Shown here: one piece after another, positions 24,834-32,917 of the stretch
Position numbering within the stretch: position 1 is the stretch's first letter
Layout of the letters: the number at the start of each line of letters is the position of its first letter
NCBI GenBank assembly: GCA_905200945.1
Contig: CAJKMG010000020.1
Coordinates: 1-48,849 of the forward strand
From: an uncultured Akkermansia sp.
GTDB taxonomy: Bacteria; Verrucomicrobiota; Verrucomicrobiia; Verrucomicrobiales; Akkermansiaceae
DNA length: 48,849 bases
Direction: 5' to 3'
Translations under genes and position numbers: made by a program
Notes under the pieces: generated by a model
The model's database searches: none
What the model saw: only the letters and a program-made list of their open reading frames with translations
What the model was told of the DNA's origin: nothing

Positions 24834-25613
24834 TTATTCTTCGAGAAGCCTGTTGATCAGGTGCGCCGGAATGGTGCGGACGACGCCGGCCGGCAGGGAT
24901 AGCACAGGATTGCCCTGATCGTCAATCCCTGTAAAAATACCCCGGACGGTTTCATCATCCGTAAGAATGGAAACCGGCCTTTCTCCGGCCCATGCCCGGG
25001 CCAGACCTTTCTGGAGAGCGGGGATGCCGCCGTGGGAAAAGACGGAAAGAACCTGGTTCAAATGACTGCCCAGGGAAGCCATGACGGCATGCAGGGAAGG
25101 GCAGTCCCGAACAAGATCCGCCAGCCTTGCCGGAGGGTCCTTGATTTCCCCGGCGATGGAGGATACATCATTGAAAACATTGATGCCGATGCCGATGACG
25201 GCCATGTTCTCCGCCGGGCGTTCCACCAGTATTCCCGCCAGTTTGGATTTGCCCGCCAGCAGGTCGTTCGGCCAGCGCAGGCGCACGGAATCCAGCCCCA
25301 TGCTGCGGAGCATGTTGAACAGGGCCAGACCCGCAACCAGGGGCAAATGGCCCCAGTGCACGCCGGCCGCTGTATCCGCAGGAGAGGCCAGGGGAACGGT
25401 GAAAGATGCCCACAGGCCGCCTTCATCCCCTATCCATTTGCGGTTGAACCTGCCTCGGCCTCCTGTCTGCACGCGGCAGACGGCAATATGCCCCGGAGGC
25501 AGGGAGCGGGCCAGATCATTGGTGGAAAAAGCCTCGGCCCATTCATGATAAGTCCAGTCGCCACATGGTCCTTCCTCCTCCGGAGGGGTGGAAAATGAGG
25601 CTGCGGAATTCAT
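24834..25613 (-). CDS. birA: Biotin--protein ligase (BirA catalytic type)
   Basis: A 259-residue enzyme that activates biotin with ATP and attaches it to the carrier lysine of biotin-dependent enzymes. The biotinyl-AMP loop GGRGRFNRKW is at residues 51-60. RWPNDLL, then KLAGILVE, and GIGINVFN follow in family order, and a small C-terminal domain ends at residue 259. There is no N-terminal helix-turn-helix, so it is a monofunctional ligase rather than a repressor. It is placed directly behind the decarboxylase beta subunit, 36 bases downstream, which fits supplying biotin to the adjacent biotin carrier subunit. Confidence 0.93.
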   Translation of the reverse strand: MNSAASFSTPPEEEGPCGDWTYHEWAEAFSTNDLARSLPPGHIAVCRVQTGGRGRFNRKWIGDEGGLWASFTVPLASPADTAAGVHWGHLPLVAGLALFNMLRSMGLDSVRLRWPNDLLAGKSKLAGILVERPAENMAVIGIGINVFNDVSSIAGEIKDPPARLADLVRDCPSLHAVMASLGSHLNQVLSVFSHGGIPALQKGLARAWAGERPVSILTDDETVRGIFTGIDDQGNPVLSLPAGVVRTIPAHLINRLLEE

Positions 25614-25649
25614 GGGACGGGCCGAGGCCGGGAGTATTTTCAGTTCTGG

Positions 25650-27314
25650 TTATTTCGCCAGAGTGGCAATATAGTAGCCCGCGATGACCGCGGTACCGAT
25701 CACGCCTGCAACGTTCGGACCCATGGCGTGCATGAGCAGGTAGTTGGAGGGATCGTACTTCTGGCCCACATTGTGGGAGACGCGGGCCGCCATCGGGACG
25801 GCGGAGACGCCTGCGGACCCGATGAGGGGGTTGACCGGATTCTTGCGCCAGATGAGGTTCATAAGCTTGGCGGCGATGACGCCGCCCGCAGTGGCTACGC
25901 CAAAGGCGACAATGCCCAGCAGAATGATCAACAGCGTTTCCGCCTGCAGGAAGCGGTCGCCCTGCATCGTGAGACCCACGGAGGTTCCCAGGAAGATGGT
26001 GACGATGTTGATGATTTCGTTCTGGGAGGCCTGGACCAGGCGTTCCGTCACTTTGCATTCACGCAGGAAATTGCCGAGCATCAGCATGCCGATCAGCGGG
26101 GATGCGTCCGGAATCAGCAGAATGGTGACAATGGTTACCAGTACGGCGAAGAACAGTTTTTCGCTCTTGCTGACCGTTCGCAGGGATTTCATGCGGATGA
26201 GGCGTTCCTTCTTGGTCGTCAGCAACGCCATGATAGGCGGCTGTATTAGCGGAACCAGGGACATGTACGTGTATGCGGCCACGGCCACGGCGCCCAGCAG
26301 GTGCGGAGCCAGTTTCATCGTCAGGAAGATGGAGGTGGGGCCGTCAGCGCCGCCAATGATGCCGATGGAGGCGGCTTCATTCGGGTTGAAGCCCATGAAC
26401 AGGGCCATGAAGAACGTGGCGGCTACGCCCACCTGGGCCGCTGCGCCCAGAAGCAGGGTGCGCGGTGCGGCGAGCAGCGGGCCGAAGTCCGTCAGGGCTC
26501 CTACGCCCAGAAAGATGATGGGCGGGAAAATTTCAGCCTTGATGCCCAGCCCGATCCAGTCATACAGGCCCCCGTGGATGGAGGTGACCAGCAGTTCCTG
26601 GGTATGCTGGCCTACGGCCACGTATTTGCCTGCGGCGGAAACCACCAGGGGCTCCAGCTTCTGGGTTTTCAGATCCACCGGAATCCGGTTGCCGCTGGTG
26701 TCAAAGTAATTGACGCCCTGCTGGCGGACGACGGTGGTCCCTTCTCCGTTCGTGAGCAGGAAGACCGGTTCATTGCCGTTGTCTTCCGTCACGTTCTGGA
26801 AATCCTTCAGGTTGGGATCTACCGTCAGGCTATCGTCTCCCAGACGGGCAGCGTCAGCCTTGGCTTTTTCCTGGGATTCCCGCACGGACTTGATCTTGGA
26901 AACGGTCAGCTGGCTGCCGGGGTAAACCTGCATGGGCTGCTGCATGATTTCCTGATACTGGGCACGGGATTCAGGCGTGGTCAGGTTGGCCGGCACCTTG
27001 GAGGGAGCCTGCTGAAGCGGAGCCACGTGAACGCGCAGGTACCCCACGTTGTTCAGAGACGTGGCGGTTACTTCCCCCTGTTCATTGGAGGAGATGACCT
27101 GCTGGTTCAGCTGGGTGATGAGCATTCCGTTATCCGGAATGTTGGCAATGAGGGCGCCGAAAGCAATGGGAACCATCAGGAGCGGTTCGTATTGCTTGGC
27201 TACACCCAGATACAGGAGGAGAATGGCAATGCCCCACATCCCTACCATCTGCCATGATAGGGAGAAGACGCCCATCCCCTGTAAAAAGGTGATTAATGAA
27301 TCAAAAAGACTCAT
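25650..27314 (-). CDS. mmdB: Sodium-pumping methylmalonyl-CoA decarboxylase, beta subunit (with large insert)
   Basis: The membrane subunit that releases CO2 from carboxybiotin and moves Na+ out of the cell. The OadB/GcdB/MmdB family hallmarks are present: YEPLLMVPIAFGALIANIP near residues 42-60, FPPIIFLGVGALTDFGP at 263-279, D324 in GGADGPTSI (equivalent to the Na+-site Asp of OadB), and a C-terminal GPNVAGVIGTAVIAGYY. Family members have about 375-430 residues; this one has 554. The difference is a soluble insert between residues about 65 and 245 (roughly 26580-27122). It contains a Gln/Ala/Lys-rich helical stretch and short strands. Gene order and spacing place it in the mmd operon. Confidence 0.93.
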   Translation of the reverse strand: MSLFDSLITFLQGMGVFSLSWQMVGMWGIAILLLYLGVAKQYEPLLMVPIAFGALIANIPDNGMLITQLNQQVISSNEQGEVTATSLNNVGYLRVHVAPLQQAPSKVPANLTTPESRAQYQEIMQQPMQVYPGSQLTVSKIKSVRESQEKAKADAARLGDDSLTVDPNLKDFQNVTEDNGNEPVFLLTNGEGTTVVRQQGVNYFDTSGNRIPVDLKTQKLEPLVVSAAGKYVAVGQHTQELLVTSIHGGLYDWIGLGIKAEIFPPIIFLGVGALTDFGPLLAAPRTLLLGAAAQVGVAATFFMALFMGFNPNEAASIGIIGGADGPTSIFLTMKLAPHLLGAVAVAAYTYMSLVPLIQPPIMALLTTKKERLIRMKSLRTVSKSEKLFFAVLVTIVTILLIPDASPLIGMLMLGNFLRECKVTERLVQASQNEIINIVTIFLGTSVGLTMQGDRFLQAETLLIILLGIVAFGVATAGGVIAAKLMNLIWRKNPVNPLIGSAGVSAVPMAARVSHNVGQKYDPSNYLLMHAMGPNVAGVIGTAVIAGYYIATLAK

Positions 27315-27392
27315 AGGGAATATTTTTGTAGCGGTTTATTATCTGAGTCGGAGCCCGGTACTGTTGGCGTTTCCGGGCTGCCGCCGCCGGGA

Positions 27393-27764
27393 TTAACCAA
27401 TTTTGGCCAGTGCCTGTCCTTCCTGAACCGTGTCGCCCGGGTTCACGCAGAAAGCGGTGAGCGTGCCGGAGGCGGGAGCGTAGATGATGGTGTTCATCTT
27501 CATGGCTTCCAGCGTCAGAATCTGGTCACCGGCCTTCACGGGAGTGCCTGCTGCCACGTCCAGGGATACGACCTTACCGGCAAGCGGGCTGGGAACGTCT
27601 CCTGCGCCGGCGGCGGCCGGAGCCGGAGCAGGTGCGGGAGCCGCAGGAGCGGGAGCGGCCACAGGTGCAGGGGCCGGCGCCGCAGTGGTGGAGGACACCT
27701 GGTCCAGAAGTTCTACGGATACGTCAAATACTTTGCCGTCTACGGTGATGCGAAGTTTCTTCAT
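27393..27764 (-). CDS. mmdC: Biotin carboxyl carrier subunit of methylmalonyl-CoA decarboxylase
   Basis: A 123-residue biotin carrier. An N-terminal domain of about 25 residues (MKKLRITVDGKVFDVSVE) joins through a flexible Ala-Pro linker (about 29-52) to a biotinyl/lipoyl domain from residue 57. The biotin attachment site is K89 in LEAMKMNT, the universal AMKM motif. It carries CO2 from the alpha subunit to the membrane beta subunit. It lies between the delta and beta subunit genes, and birA is two genes downstream. Confidence 0.95.
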   Translation of the reverse strand: MKKLRITVDGKVFDVSVELLDQVSSTTAAPAPAPVAAPAPAAPAPAPAPAAAGAGDVPSPLAGKVVSLDVAAGTPVKAGDQILTLEAMKMNTIIYAPASGTLTAFCVNPGDTVQEGQALAKIG

Positions 27765-27836
27765 AATAGTGTGTGGTATGGGATATTAAGTTAAATGGTT
27801 CCGCCTGGGCGGGGTAAGGGTGAATAATGCAGTAGT

Positions 27837-28289
27837 TCAGCGGGAAGGCCGGATGCGGTGGGAGGCGAAAATTTCCGCCCTGCCCGCGGCCGCATAGCCG
27901 GAACCCGGGGATTGCTTGATTTCCACGATGCGGTGGCTCATGCCGTCCAGGCCTGCGTCCACGGCGGCGGAGATGACGGCCACCATTTCCGGCGTAAGCT
28001 CCGTCATGGCGGAATCCACGGCGGCGGAAAGGATGGCGAGCATTTCCGGAGTCATGCCCGGTTTGCCCGCCGCAGCGGGAGCGGCGGCAGGCACGGCTAC
28101 GGGAGCAGCGGTTTTGGCTTTGGCCCTGTTCTGAATGGCGGCGGCGATGGAGCCGCTGACGGTCAGAATGACGGCCATGCCTCCCAGGCACAGCATAACC
28201 ACCATGATGCCGACAACCTGATAGTTCAGATTGTTCATAACGTTGGCGATGCCCTGTGCGAAGGCAAAAGCGAGTGTTGTAAGTAACAT
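27837..28289 (-). CDS. mmdD: Methylmalonyl-CoA decarboxylase delta subunit (OadG-like)
   Basis: A 150-residue small membrane subunit that holds the complex together. One TM segment (about 24-46, VVGIMVVMLCLGGMAVIL) is followed by a basic stretch, an Ala/Pro linker and a short C-terminal domain. The linker contains a tandem duplication: TPEMLAILSAAVDSAM at 80-95 and TPEMVAVISAAVDAGL at 99-114, where relatives usually have one such helix. The C-terminal IVEIKQSPGSGYAAAGRAEIF matches the end of OadG-type proteins. Placement directly after mmdA supports the call, which would be weak by sequence alone. Confidence 0.85.
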   Translation of the reverse strand: MLLTTLAFAFAQGIANVMNNLNYQVVGIMVVMLCLGGMAVILTVSGSIAAAIQNRAKAKTAAPVAVPAAAPAAAGKPGMTPEMLAILSAAVDSAMTELTPEMVAVISAAVDAGLDGMSHRIVEIKQSPGSGYAAAGRAEIFASHRIRPSR

Positions 28290-28310
28290 ATGAATCCGTT
28301 GGGATGGATG

Positions 28311-29876
28311 TTAGAGCGGAATGTTGCCGTGTTTCTTGGCCGGGCGCACTTCCTTCTTGTTCAGCAGGGTGCGCAGGGCGAAGGCGATTTTGGCGCGGGT
28401 TTCTTCCGGATTGATGACTTCCGTAATCTGTCCCATGCCGGCCGCCACATACGGGTTGTAAAAGGCTTCCCGGTATTCTTCCAGAAGTTCTCCCTGGCGC
28501 TTGGCTTTTTCCGCCGGGTCTTCCACAGCCTTCAACTCGCGGCCGTAGAGAACCGGAACGGCGCCTTCCGCGCCCATGACGGCTATTTCCGCGCCGGGCC
28601 AGGCGAAGACTGCGTCAGCGCCCAGGTCCTTGCAGCACATGGCGATGTAGGCGCCACCGTAGGCTTTCCGCATGATCAGGGTGACTTTGGGCACCGTGGC
28701 CTGGGAATAGGCGAAGATGAGTTTGGCGCCGTGGCGGATGATGCCGCCCCGTTCCTGGTTCTTGCCGGGAAGGAAGCCGGGCACGTCCACCAGGTTTACC
28801 AGCGGAATGTTGAACGCGTTGCAGAAACGGATGAAGCGCGCGGCCTTGTCGGATGAGTCGATATCCAGGCAGCCGGCTTTCACGTTGGGCTGGTTGGCAA
28901 TGATGCCGACCACCACGCCGCAGATGCGGCCGAAGCCGACGACGACATTTTTGGCGAAGTCTTTGTGGACTTCCAGGAAATCCCCGTTGTCCACCAGACG
29001 GCTGATGATGGGCTGGACGTCCAGCGGCGTGCGGTTATCGCCGGGAATCAGGTCGCTCATGCCTTCGTCTGCGCTCAGGTCAAGCGGAGTGTCCAGCTTG
29101 TGGGGCGGTTCTTCCGTATTGTTGGAAGGAAGGAAGGAAAGAAGCCTTTTCAGGATGTCCATGGCGTGCGCGTCGCTGTCCGCTACGAAATGGACGTTGC
29201 CGGACACGGTGGCGTGAATGGCGGCTGAGCCGATGTCGTCCATCGTGCATTTTTCATACGTGACCTGTTCGATCACTTTGGGACCGGTGATGTACATGCC
29301 AGCGTTGCCGGAATTGCGCATGATGATGAAGTCCGTCAGGGCGGGGGAGTAGGCCGCGCCGCCCGCGCAGGGCCCCAGAATCATGGAGATTTGCGGAACA
29401 ACGCCGGAGGCAAGCACATTGTTGTAAAATACCTGGGCATATCCGGAAAGGGCCGCCACTCCTTCCTGGAGGCGCGCGCCGCCGGAGTCGTTCACGGTCA
29501 CCATCGGGATGCCGGCTTTCAGGGCGTACTTCTGGGCATCCGCAATTTTCATGGCGTGCATGTAACCGAGGGAGCCTCCCTGGGCCAGGAAATCGGATGC
29601 CGCGCAGGCCACCGGGCGGCCGTCCACCAGGCCGAAACCGGAAACGACGCCGTCGCCGGGGATTTCCTTCTTACCCATGCCGAAGTTGTGGCAGTTGTGG
29701 CGCACATGCATGCCGATTTCCGAGAAGGTACCTTCCTCAAAGAGGTACCCCATGCGGTCACGGGCTGTCATTTCGCCCTTTTCATGTCTCTTGTCGATCT
29801 TTTCCTGGCCGCCGCTGAGAATTACTTTTTTGCGGCGGCTGTTCAGATCGTCAATCAATTTGGGATCAATAGCCAT
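28311..29876 (-). CDS. mmdA: Methylmalonyl-CoA decarboxylase alpha subunit (carboxyltransferase)
   Basis: A 521-residue carboxyltransferase of the crotonase-fold MmdA/PccB family. It moves the carboxyl group of (R)-methylmalonyl-CoA onto biotin, giving propionyl-CoA. Landmarks: the N-terminal HEKGEMTARDRMGYLFEEG, the first oxyanion-type loop DSGGARLQEGVAALSGY, GPCAGGAAYSPALTDF, and in the C-terminal half DVPGFLPGKNQERGGIIRHGAK and KAYGGAYIAMCCKDLGAD. A biotin-carboxylase gene is absent, so a decarboxylase rather than propionyl-CoA carboxylase is favoured, and the beta and delta membrane subunits downstream confirm it. Confidence 0.95.
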   Translation of the reverse strand: MAIDPKLIDDLNSRRKKVILSGGQEKIDKRHEKGEMTARDRMGYLFEEGTFSEIGMHVRHNCHNFGMGKKEIPGDGVVSGFGLVDGRPVACAASDFLAQGGSLGYMHAMKIADAQKYALKAGIPMVTVNDSGGARLQEGVAALSGYAQVFYNNVLASGVVPQISMILGPCAGGAAYSPALTDFIIMRNSGNAGMYITGPKVIEQVTYEKCTMDDIGSAAIHATVSGNVHFVADSDAHAMDILKRLLSFLPSNNTEEPPHKLDTPLDLSADEGMSDLIPGDNRTPLDVQPIISRLVDNGDFLEVHKDFAKNVVVGFGRICGVVVGIIANQPNVKAGCLDIDSSDKAARFIRFCNAFNIPLVNLVDVPGFLPGKNQERGGIIRHGAKLIFAYSQATVPKVTLIMRKAYGGAYIAMCCKDLGADAVFAWPGAEIAVMGAEGAVPVLYGRELKAVEDPAEKAKRQGELLEEYREAFYNPYVAAGMGQITEVINPEETRAKIAFALRTLLNKKEVRPAKKHGNIPL

Positions 29877-29907
29877 TGGTATAGTGGTATGGTGAATAGG
29901 GAGAATG

Positions 29908-30330
29908 TTACTTGCCGCATTCGCAGCCGCCGGGGTGCTGGCAGAACTCGGTCAGGACGCCGAAGGTGCACTTGGGATGCAGGAAGGTGACCTGCGTGTT
30001 GTGGGCGCCGGGAACGGGCGGATCGTTCAGCACGGTAAGACCTGCTTCCTTGGCCTGGGAGATATTTCCGGCGATGTCATTGGTCTTGAAAGCGATGTGG
30101 TGGATGCCCTCCCCTTTTTTCTCAATAGCCTTGGCGATGGCACTTTCTGGAGAAGTAGGTTCGAGCAGTTCGATGTGGACTCCGGCAACGTCAAACATGG
30201 CGACGCGGACCTTTTGAGTGGGTACTTCCTCAATGTGGGGCTCTCCGAGCCCGAGCGCATCGCGGTAATAGGGAACGGTGGCGTCAAGACTCTTGACGGC
30301 GATGCCGATATGGTCAATTTGCTGAATCAT
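29908..30330 (-). CDS. mce: Methylmalonyl-CoA epimerase
   Basis: A 140-residue vicinal-oxygen-chelate enzyme that converts the (R) and (S) forms of methylmalonyl-CoA, linking the B12 mutase to the decarboxylase. Two beta-alpha-beta-beta-beta units are visible. The metal ligands H7 in IDHIGIAV, the Gln of TQKVRVAMF and the second-half HHIAFKTND plus a late Glu (LTEFCQHPG) fit the family. The start at 30330 (MIQQIDHIGIAV) is chosen; a frame from 30381 adds 17 residues unlike the family. It is the first gene of the mmd operon, 32 bases upstream of mmdA, and is divergent from the TIGR03790 gene. Confidence 0.93.
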   Translation of the reverse strand: MIQQIDHIGIAVKSLDATVPYYRDALGLGEPHIEEVPTQKVRVAMFDVAGVHIELLEPTSPESAIAKAIEKKGEGIHHIAFKTNDIAGNISQAKEAGLTVLNDPPVPGAHNTQVTFLHPKCTFGVLTEFCQHPGGCECGK

Positions 30331-30495
30331 ATGCGTGTGATGGTTATAGGGAATGCAGGGGGGAGGCCTGCAATACATCAAGAGTTATTAAAGCGGATTT
30401 TTTTAGGATGTGAAGCGAAAAGCGGAAAAATGGCGAATTCGCGACCGTCCGTTTCACCTGCTTGATTGCCCCGGAAGATGAGGTATGGTAGAGGC

Positions 30496-32034
30496 ATGTA
30501 CAGGAGTGGATTAGCCGTATTATTTCTGTTGGCGTCGTGGTTTGCCTCCGCGTGTGCCTATGAGCTGCTGCCCGCGCATGTGGCCGTGGTTTATAACGGA
30601 AAATCCGAGCTGAGCCGCCGCATGGCCAGGGAATATGCGCGGGTGCGCGGCGTTCCGGAAGGGAATCTCGTTTCCCTGGATTGCCCCATGACCGGCGAGA
30701 TTTCGCGGAAGGAGTATGAGGAGACGATCCGCGTCCCGCTGCTGGAGACGGCGCGGAAACAACGGTGGTGGGTGCCTTCCGGCATTGCGTCCTCCCCCTT
30801 GATGAACCGGAAGATCTTTGTGCTGGTGCTGATGGCGGACCTGCCGATGAAGATACGGCATGAAACGCCCGCTCCCCTTCCCGGGAAAGGCGTCAACCAG
30901 ATGCAGACGGATCGCGCTGCGGTGGATTCCGAACTGGCTCTGCTGGCGGTGGGCGGTTATGAAAGGAAGTCCTGGCAGGTGAATCCCTATTTTAATAAAA
31001 GGGAGGATTTTGTGGGTTCCGGCCTTCCTTCGTTTCTGGTATGCCGCCTGGACGGACTGACGCCCGATACCTGCATGCGGCTGGTGACGGAACCGGCGAA
31101 CGTGGAGAAAAAAGGTTTATGGGGGTGGGCCGTTGTGGACCGGGGCGGCCCCTATGCCCAGGGGGACCGGTGGATGGACGACGTGTTCGAGCGCGTGAGG
31201 GAGGCGGGCATTCCCGCTTATCTGGATGACTGGCCCCAGACCCTGCCGGAAAAATTCCCCTTGAGCCGGGATACGGCTCTTTACTGCGGGTGGTATGCGG
31301 GGAATGCGAACGGACCGTTTTCGGATCCTTCGTTCCGCTTCCGGCCCGGGGCGATAGCCATGCATCTGCATTCCTTCAGCGCCGCCGATTTCAAGGTCCC
31401 CGGCAGGGGGTGGAGTTCCGCCCTGCTGGAGAAGGGGGCTGCCGTGACGGTGGGAAACGTGTATGAGCCGTTCCTGGGCGCCTGCCACCGCTTTGATATT
31501 TTTGTGGACCGCCTCCTGGACGGCTATACCGTGGCGGAGGCTTCCTGGATGAGCATGCCTGTGCTGTCCTGGCAGGGGGTGGTGTTCGGAGACCCCCTGT
31601 ACCGTCCATACGCCCGCATGAAGGATATGGACGTGGAGCCGACGGAAGAAGACCGTTATTTCCAGGGGTGGTGGGCTTCCTCCGTGCAGTTCGGAGACCG
31701 CTGGAAGGAGCGTTCCGCGCGTTTGATGGAGTCCGCCCGGAAGGCCCCTTTTTCCTGCCTTTATGAAGCTCTGGCGCTGGAATGCCTGTACCGGAAGGAA
31801 CCGGCCCGCGCCGGAGAGCTCCTTTCCTCCGCTCTGGACGGCGCGGCTGACGCCCGCACCCGCGCGCGCCTGCTGCTGGAAATCCTGATGGCGGAACGGG
31901 CCCGGGGCGGTAACAAGGCCTTTCTGCAGCGTGCGGACGGCATCCGGGGCCTCATGTCTTCCTCCGCTTTTCTTCCGGCGCTGGAGGAATGGCTTGCCAG
32001 GGTGGCTCCGCCGCCGGCCCCGCCGAAAAAATAA
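30496..32034 (+). CDS. TIGR03790 family exported protein
   Basis: A 512-residue protein of the TIGR03790 family, whose function is not known. Residues 1-21 form a signal peptide (MYRSGLAVLFLLASWFASAC then AYE). The family core is visible: LPAHVAVVYNGKSELSRRMA, then YARVRGVPEGNLVSLDCP and ISRKEYEETIRVPLLE, and later WASSV near the end of the conserved part. The C-terminal 130 residues are Ala-rich helices like TPR segments (LYEALALECLYRKEPARAGELLSSAL). The ATG at 30496 is preferred; another ATG at 30478 and a TTG at 30466 are in frame but would extend past the signal peptide. Found mostly in Planctomycetes and Verrucomicrobia. Confidence 0.85.
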   Translation: MYRSGLAVLFLLASWFASACAYELLPAHVAVVYNGKSELSRRMAREYARVRGVPEGNLVSLDCPMTGEISRKEYEETIRVPLLETARKQRWWVPSGIASSPLMNRKIFVLVLMADLPMKIRHETPAPLPGKGVNQMQTDRAAVDSELALLAVGGYERKSWQVNPYFNKREDFVGSGLPSFLVCRLDGLTPDTCMRLVTEPANVEKKGLWGWAVVDRGGPYAQGDRWMDDVFERVREAGIPAYLDDWPQTLPEKFPLSRDTALYCGWYAGNANGPFSDPSFRFRPGAIAMHLHSFSAADFKVPGRGWSSALLEKGAAVTVGNVYEPFLGACHRFDIFVDRLLDGYTVAEASWMSMPVLSWQGVVFGDPLYRPYARMKDMDVEPTEEDRYFQGWWASSVQFGDRWKERSARLMESARKAPFSCLYEALALECLYRKEPARAGELLSSALDGAADARTRARLLLEILMAERARGGNKAFLQRADGIRGLMSSSAFLPALEEWLARVAPPPAPPKK

Positions 32035-32059
32035 ATTAAGGACGTACGGCAAATTTGGA

Positions 32060-32088
32060 TTGCCTTTTAGGGGATTATGGCTCATATT
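32060..32088 (+). promoter_or_regulatory. Candidate promoter for rplS
   Basis: TTGCCT at 32060-32065, a 17-base spacer, and CATATT at 32083-32088 as -10. A leader of about 50 bases precedes rplS. Confidence 0.35.
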
Positions 32089-32143
32089 CTGCGTCCCGTA
32101 AGTTTTCCTTTTACTGATATTCACCAGCAATAGATAACACAAG

Positions 32144-32491
32144 ATGAACATTATCAACAAAATCGAGCAAGAGCAACTCAAGGCGGATGTGACCCCATTT
32201 AACGTAGGTGATACCATCAAGGTTCACACTCGTGTTATTGAAGGCGGCAAGGAACGTATCCAGATTTTCCAGGGCATTGTGATCGCCAAGCGCGGTTCCG
32301 GCATCAATGAAGCTTTCACCGTCCGCAAAATTTCCTACGGTGAAGGCGTGGAACGCGTATTCCCCCTGCATACTCCCCGCATTGCCAAGATTGAAGTCGT
32401 GAACCGCGGCAAAGTCCGCCGCGCCAAACTTCACTATCTGCGCGGCCGCATCGGCAAGGATGCCATGATTGTGAAGTCTGCCAACCGGTAA
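32144..32491 (+). CDS. rplS: 50S ribosomal protein L19
   Basis: A 115-residue ribosomal protein at the 30S-50S interface. The sequence is typical throughout: DTIKVHTRVIEGGKERIQ, FQGIVIAKRGSGINEAFTVRK, GVERVFPLHTPRI and the C-terminal KVRRAKLHYLRGR. Length and start are normal. It often follows trmD and rimM, but here it stands alone, with its own candidate promoter and terminator. Confidence 0.97.
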   Translation: MNIINKIEQEQLKADVTPFNVGDTIKVHTRVIEGGKERIQIFQGIVIAKRGSGINEAFTVRKISYGEGVERVFPLHTPRIAKIEVVNRGKVRRAKLHYLRGRIGKDAMIVKSANR

Positions 32492-32515
32492 TCGGAAGAA
32501 TTGCTATTTTGCTGG

Positions 32516-32549
32516 CCCGGCCCGCCGTGAGGCGGCGCCGGGTTTTTTA
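32516..32549 (+). terminator. Terminator after rplS
   Basis: Stem CCCGGC-CCGCC with GGCGG-(C)-GCCGGG around a GTGA loop, one bulged C, then TTTTTT. Confidence 0.85.
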
Positions 32550-32917
32550 TTTCTGGAGTATTGTTTTTCCTGAATGGGAAAGAGGTCCACAGGAACAACA
32601 GCCACTTCAAGATAGTTCTCCGGGAGCCATATGGGGATGAGAGCGTTTTTCCGGGGTGGGGAAGGTGGAGAGGGGCGGCTGTTTCCGGTCCGGAGCAAAT
32701 ACGTTTTTCGGATTTTCCTCCGTCCGGGCCTGGATGGCTTCCGGAGAATGGAGCAGAAACCGGAAAATTTCATACGCGAATCCAAACCCGGAACTTAGCG
32801 CGTGACATTCCATCAGGCCCTGCCCCAACCTGATTTCCGGGAGGGGGAAAGGAAACGGGGTTTTCAGCATGGCCCCCGGAGGGGGGGAGAGCGGGTGCAG
32901 GGCTGCGCGGATAATTA
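32550..32917. other. Intergenic region without a supported gene
   Basis: About 370 bases between the rplS terminator and the end of the pseudokinase gene. Several short frames are open on both strands, but none has family motifs, a good start context or a consistent codon pattern. No hairpin, tRNA or repeat was recognised. Confidence 0.5.

Noticed and set aside
32504..32870. Two overlapping minus-strand frames between rplS and the pseudokinase
   Set aside because: They could be remains of a gene, but they overlap the rplS terminator, carry no recognisable motif and cannot be joined into a known family.
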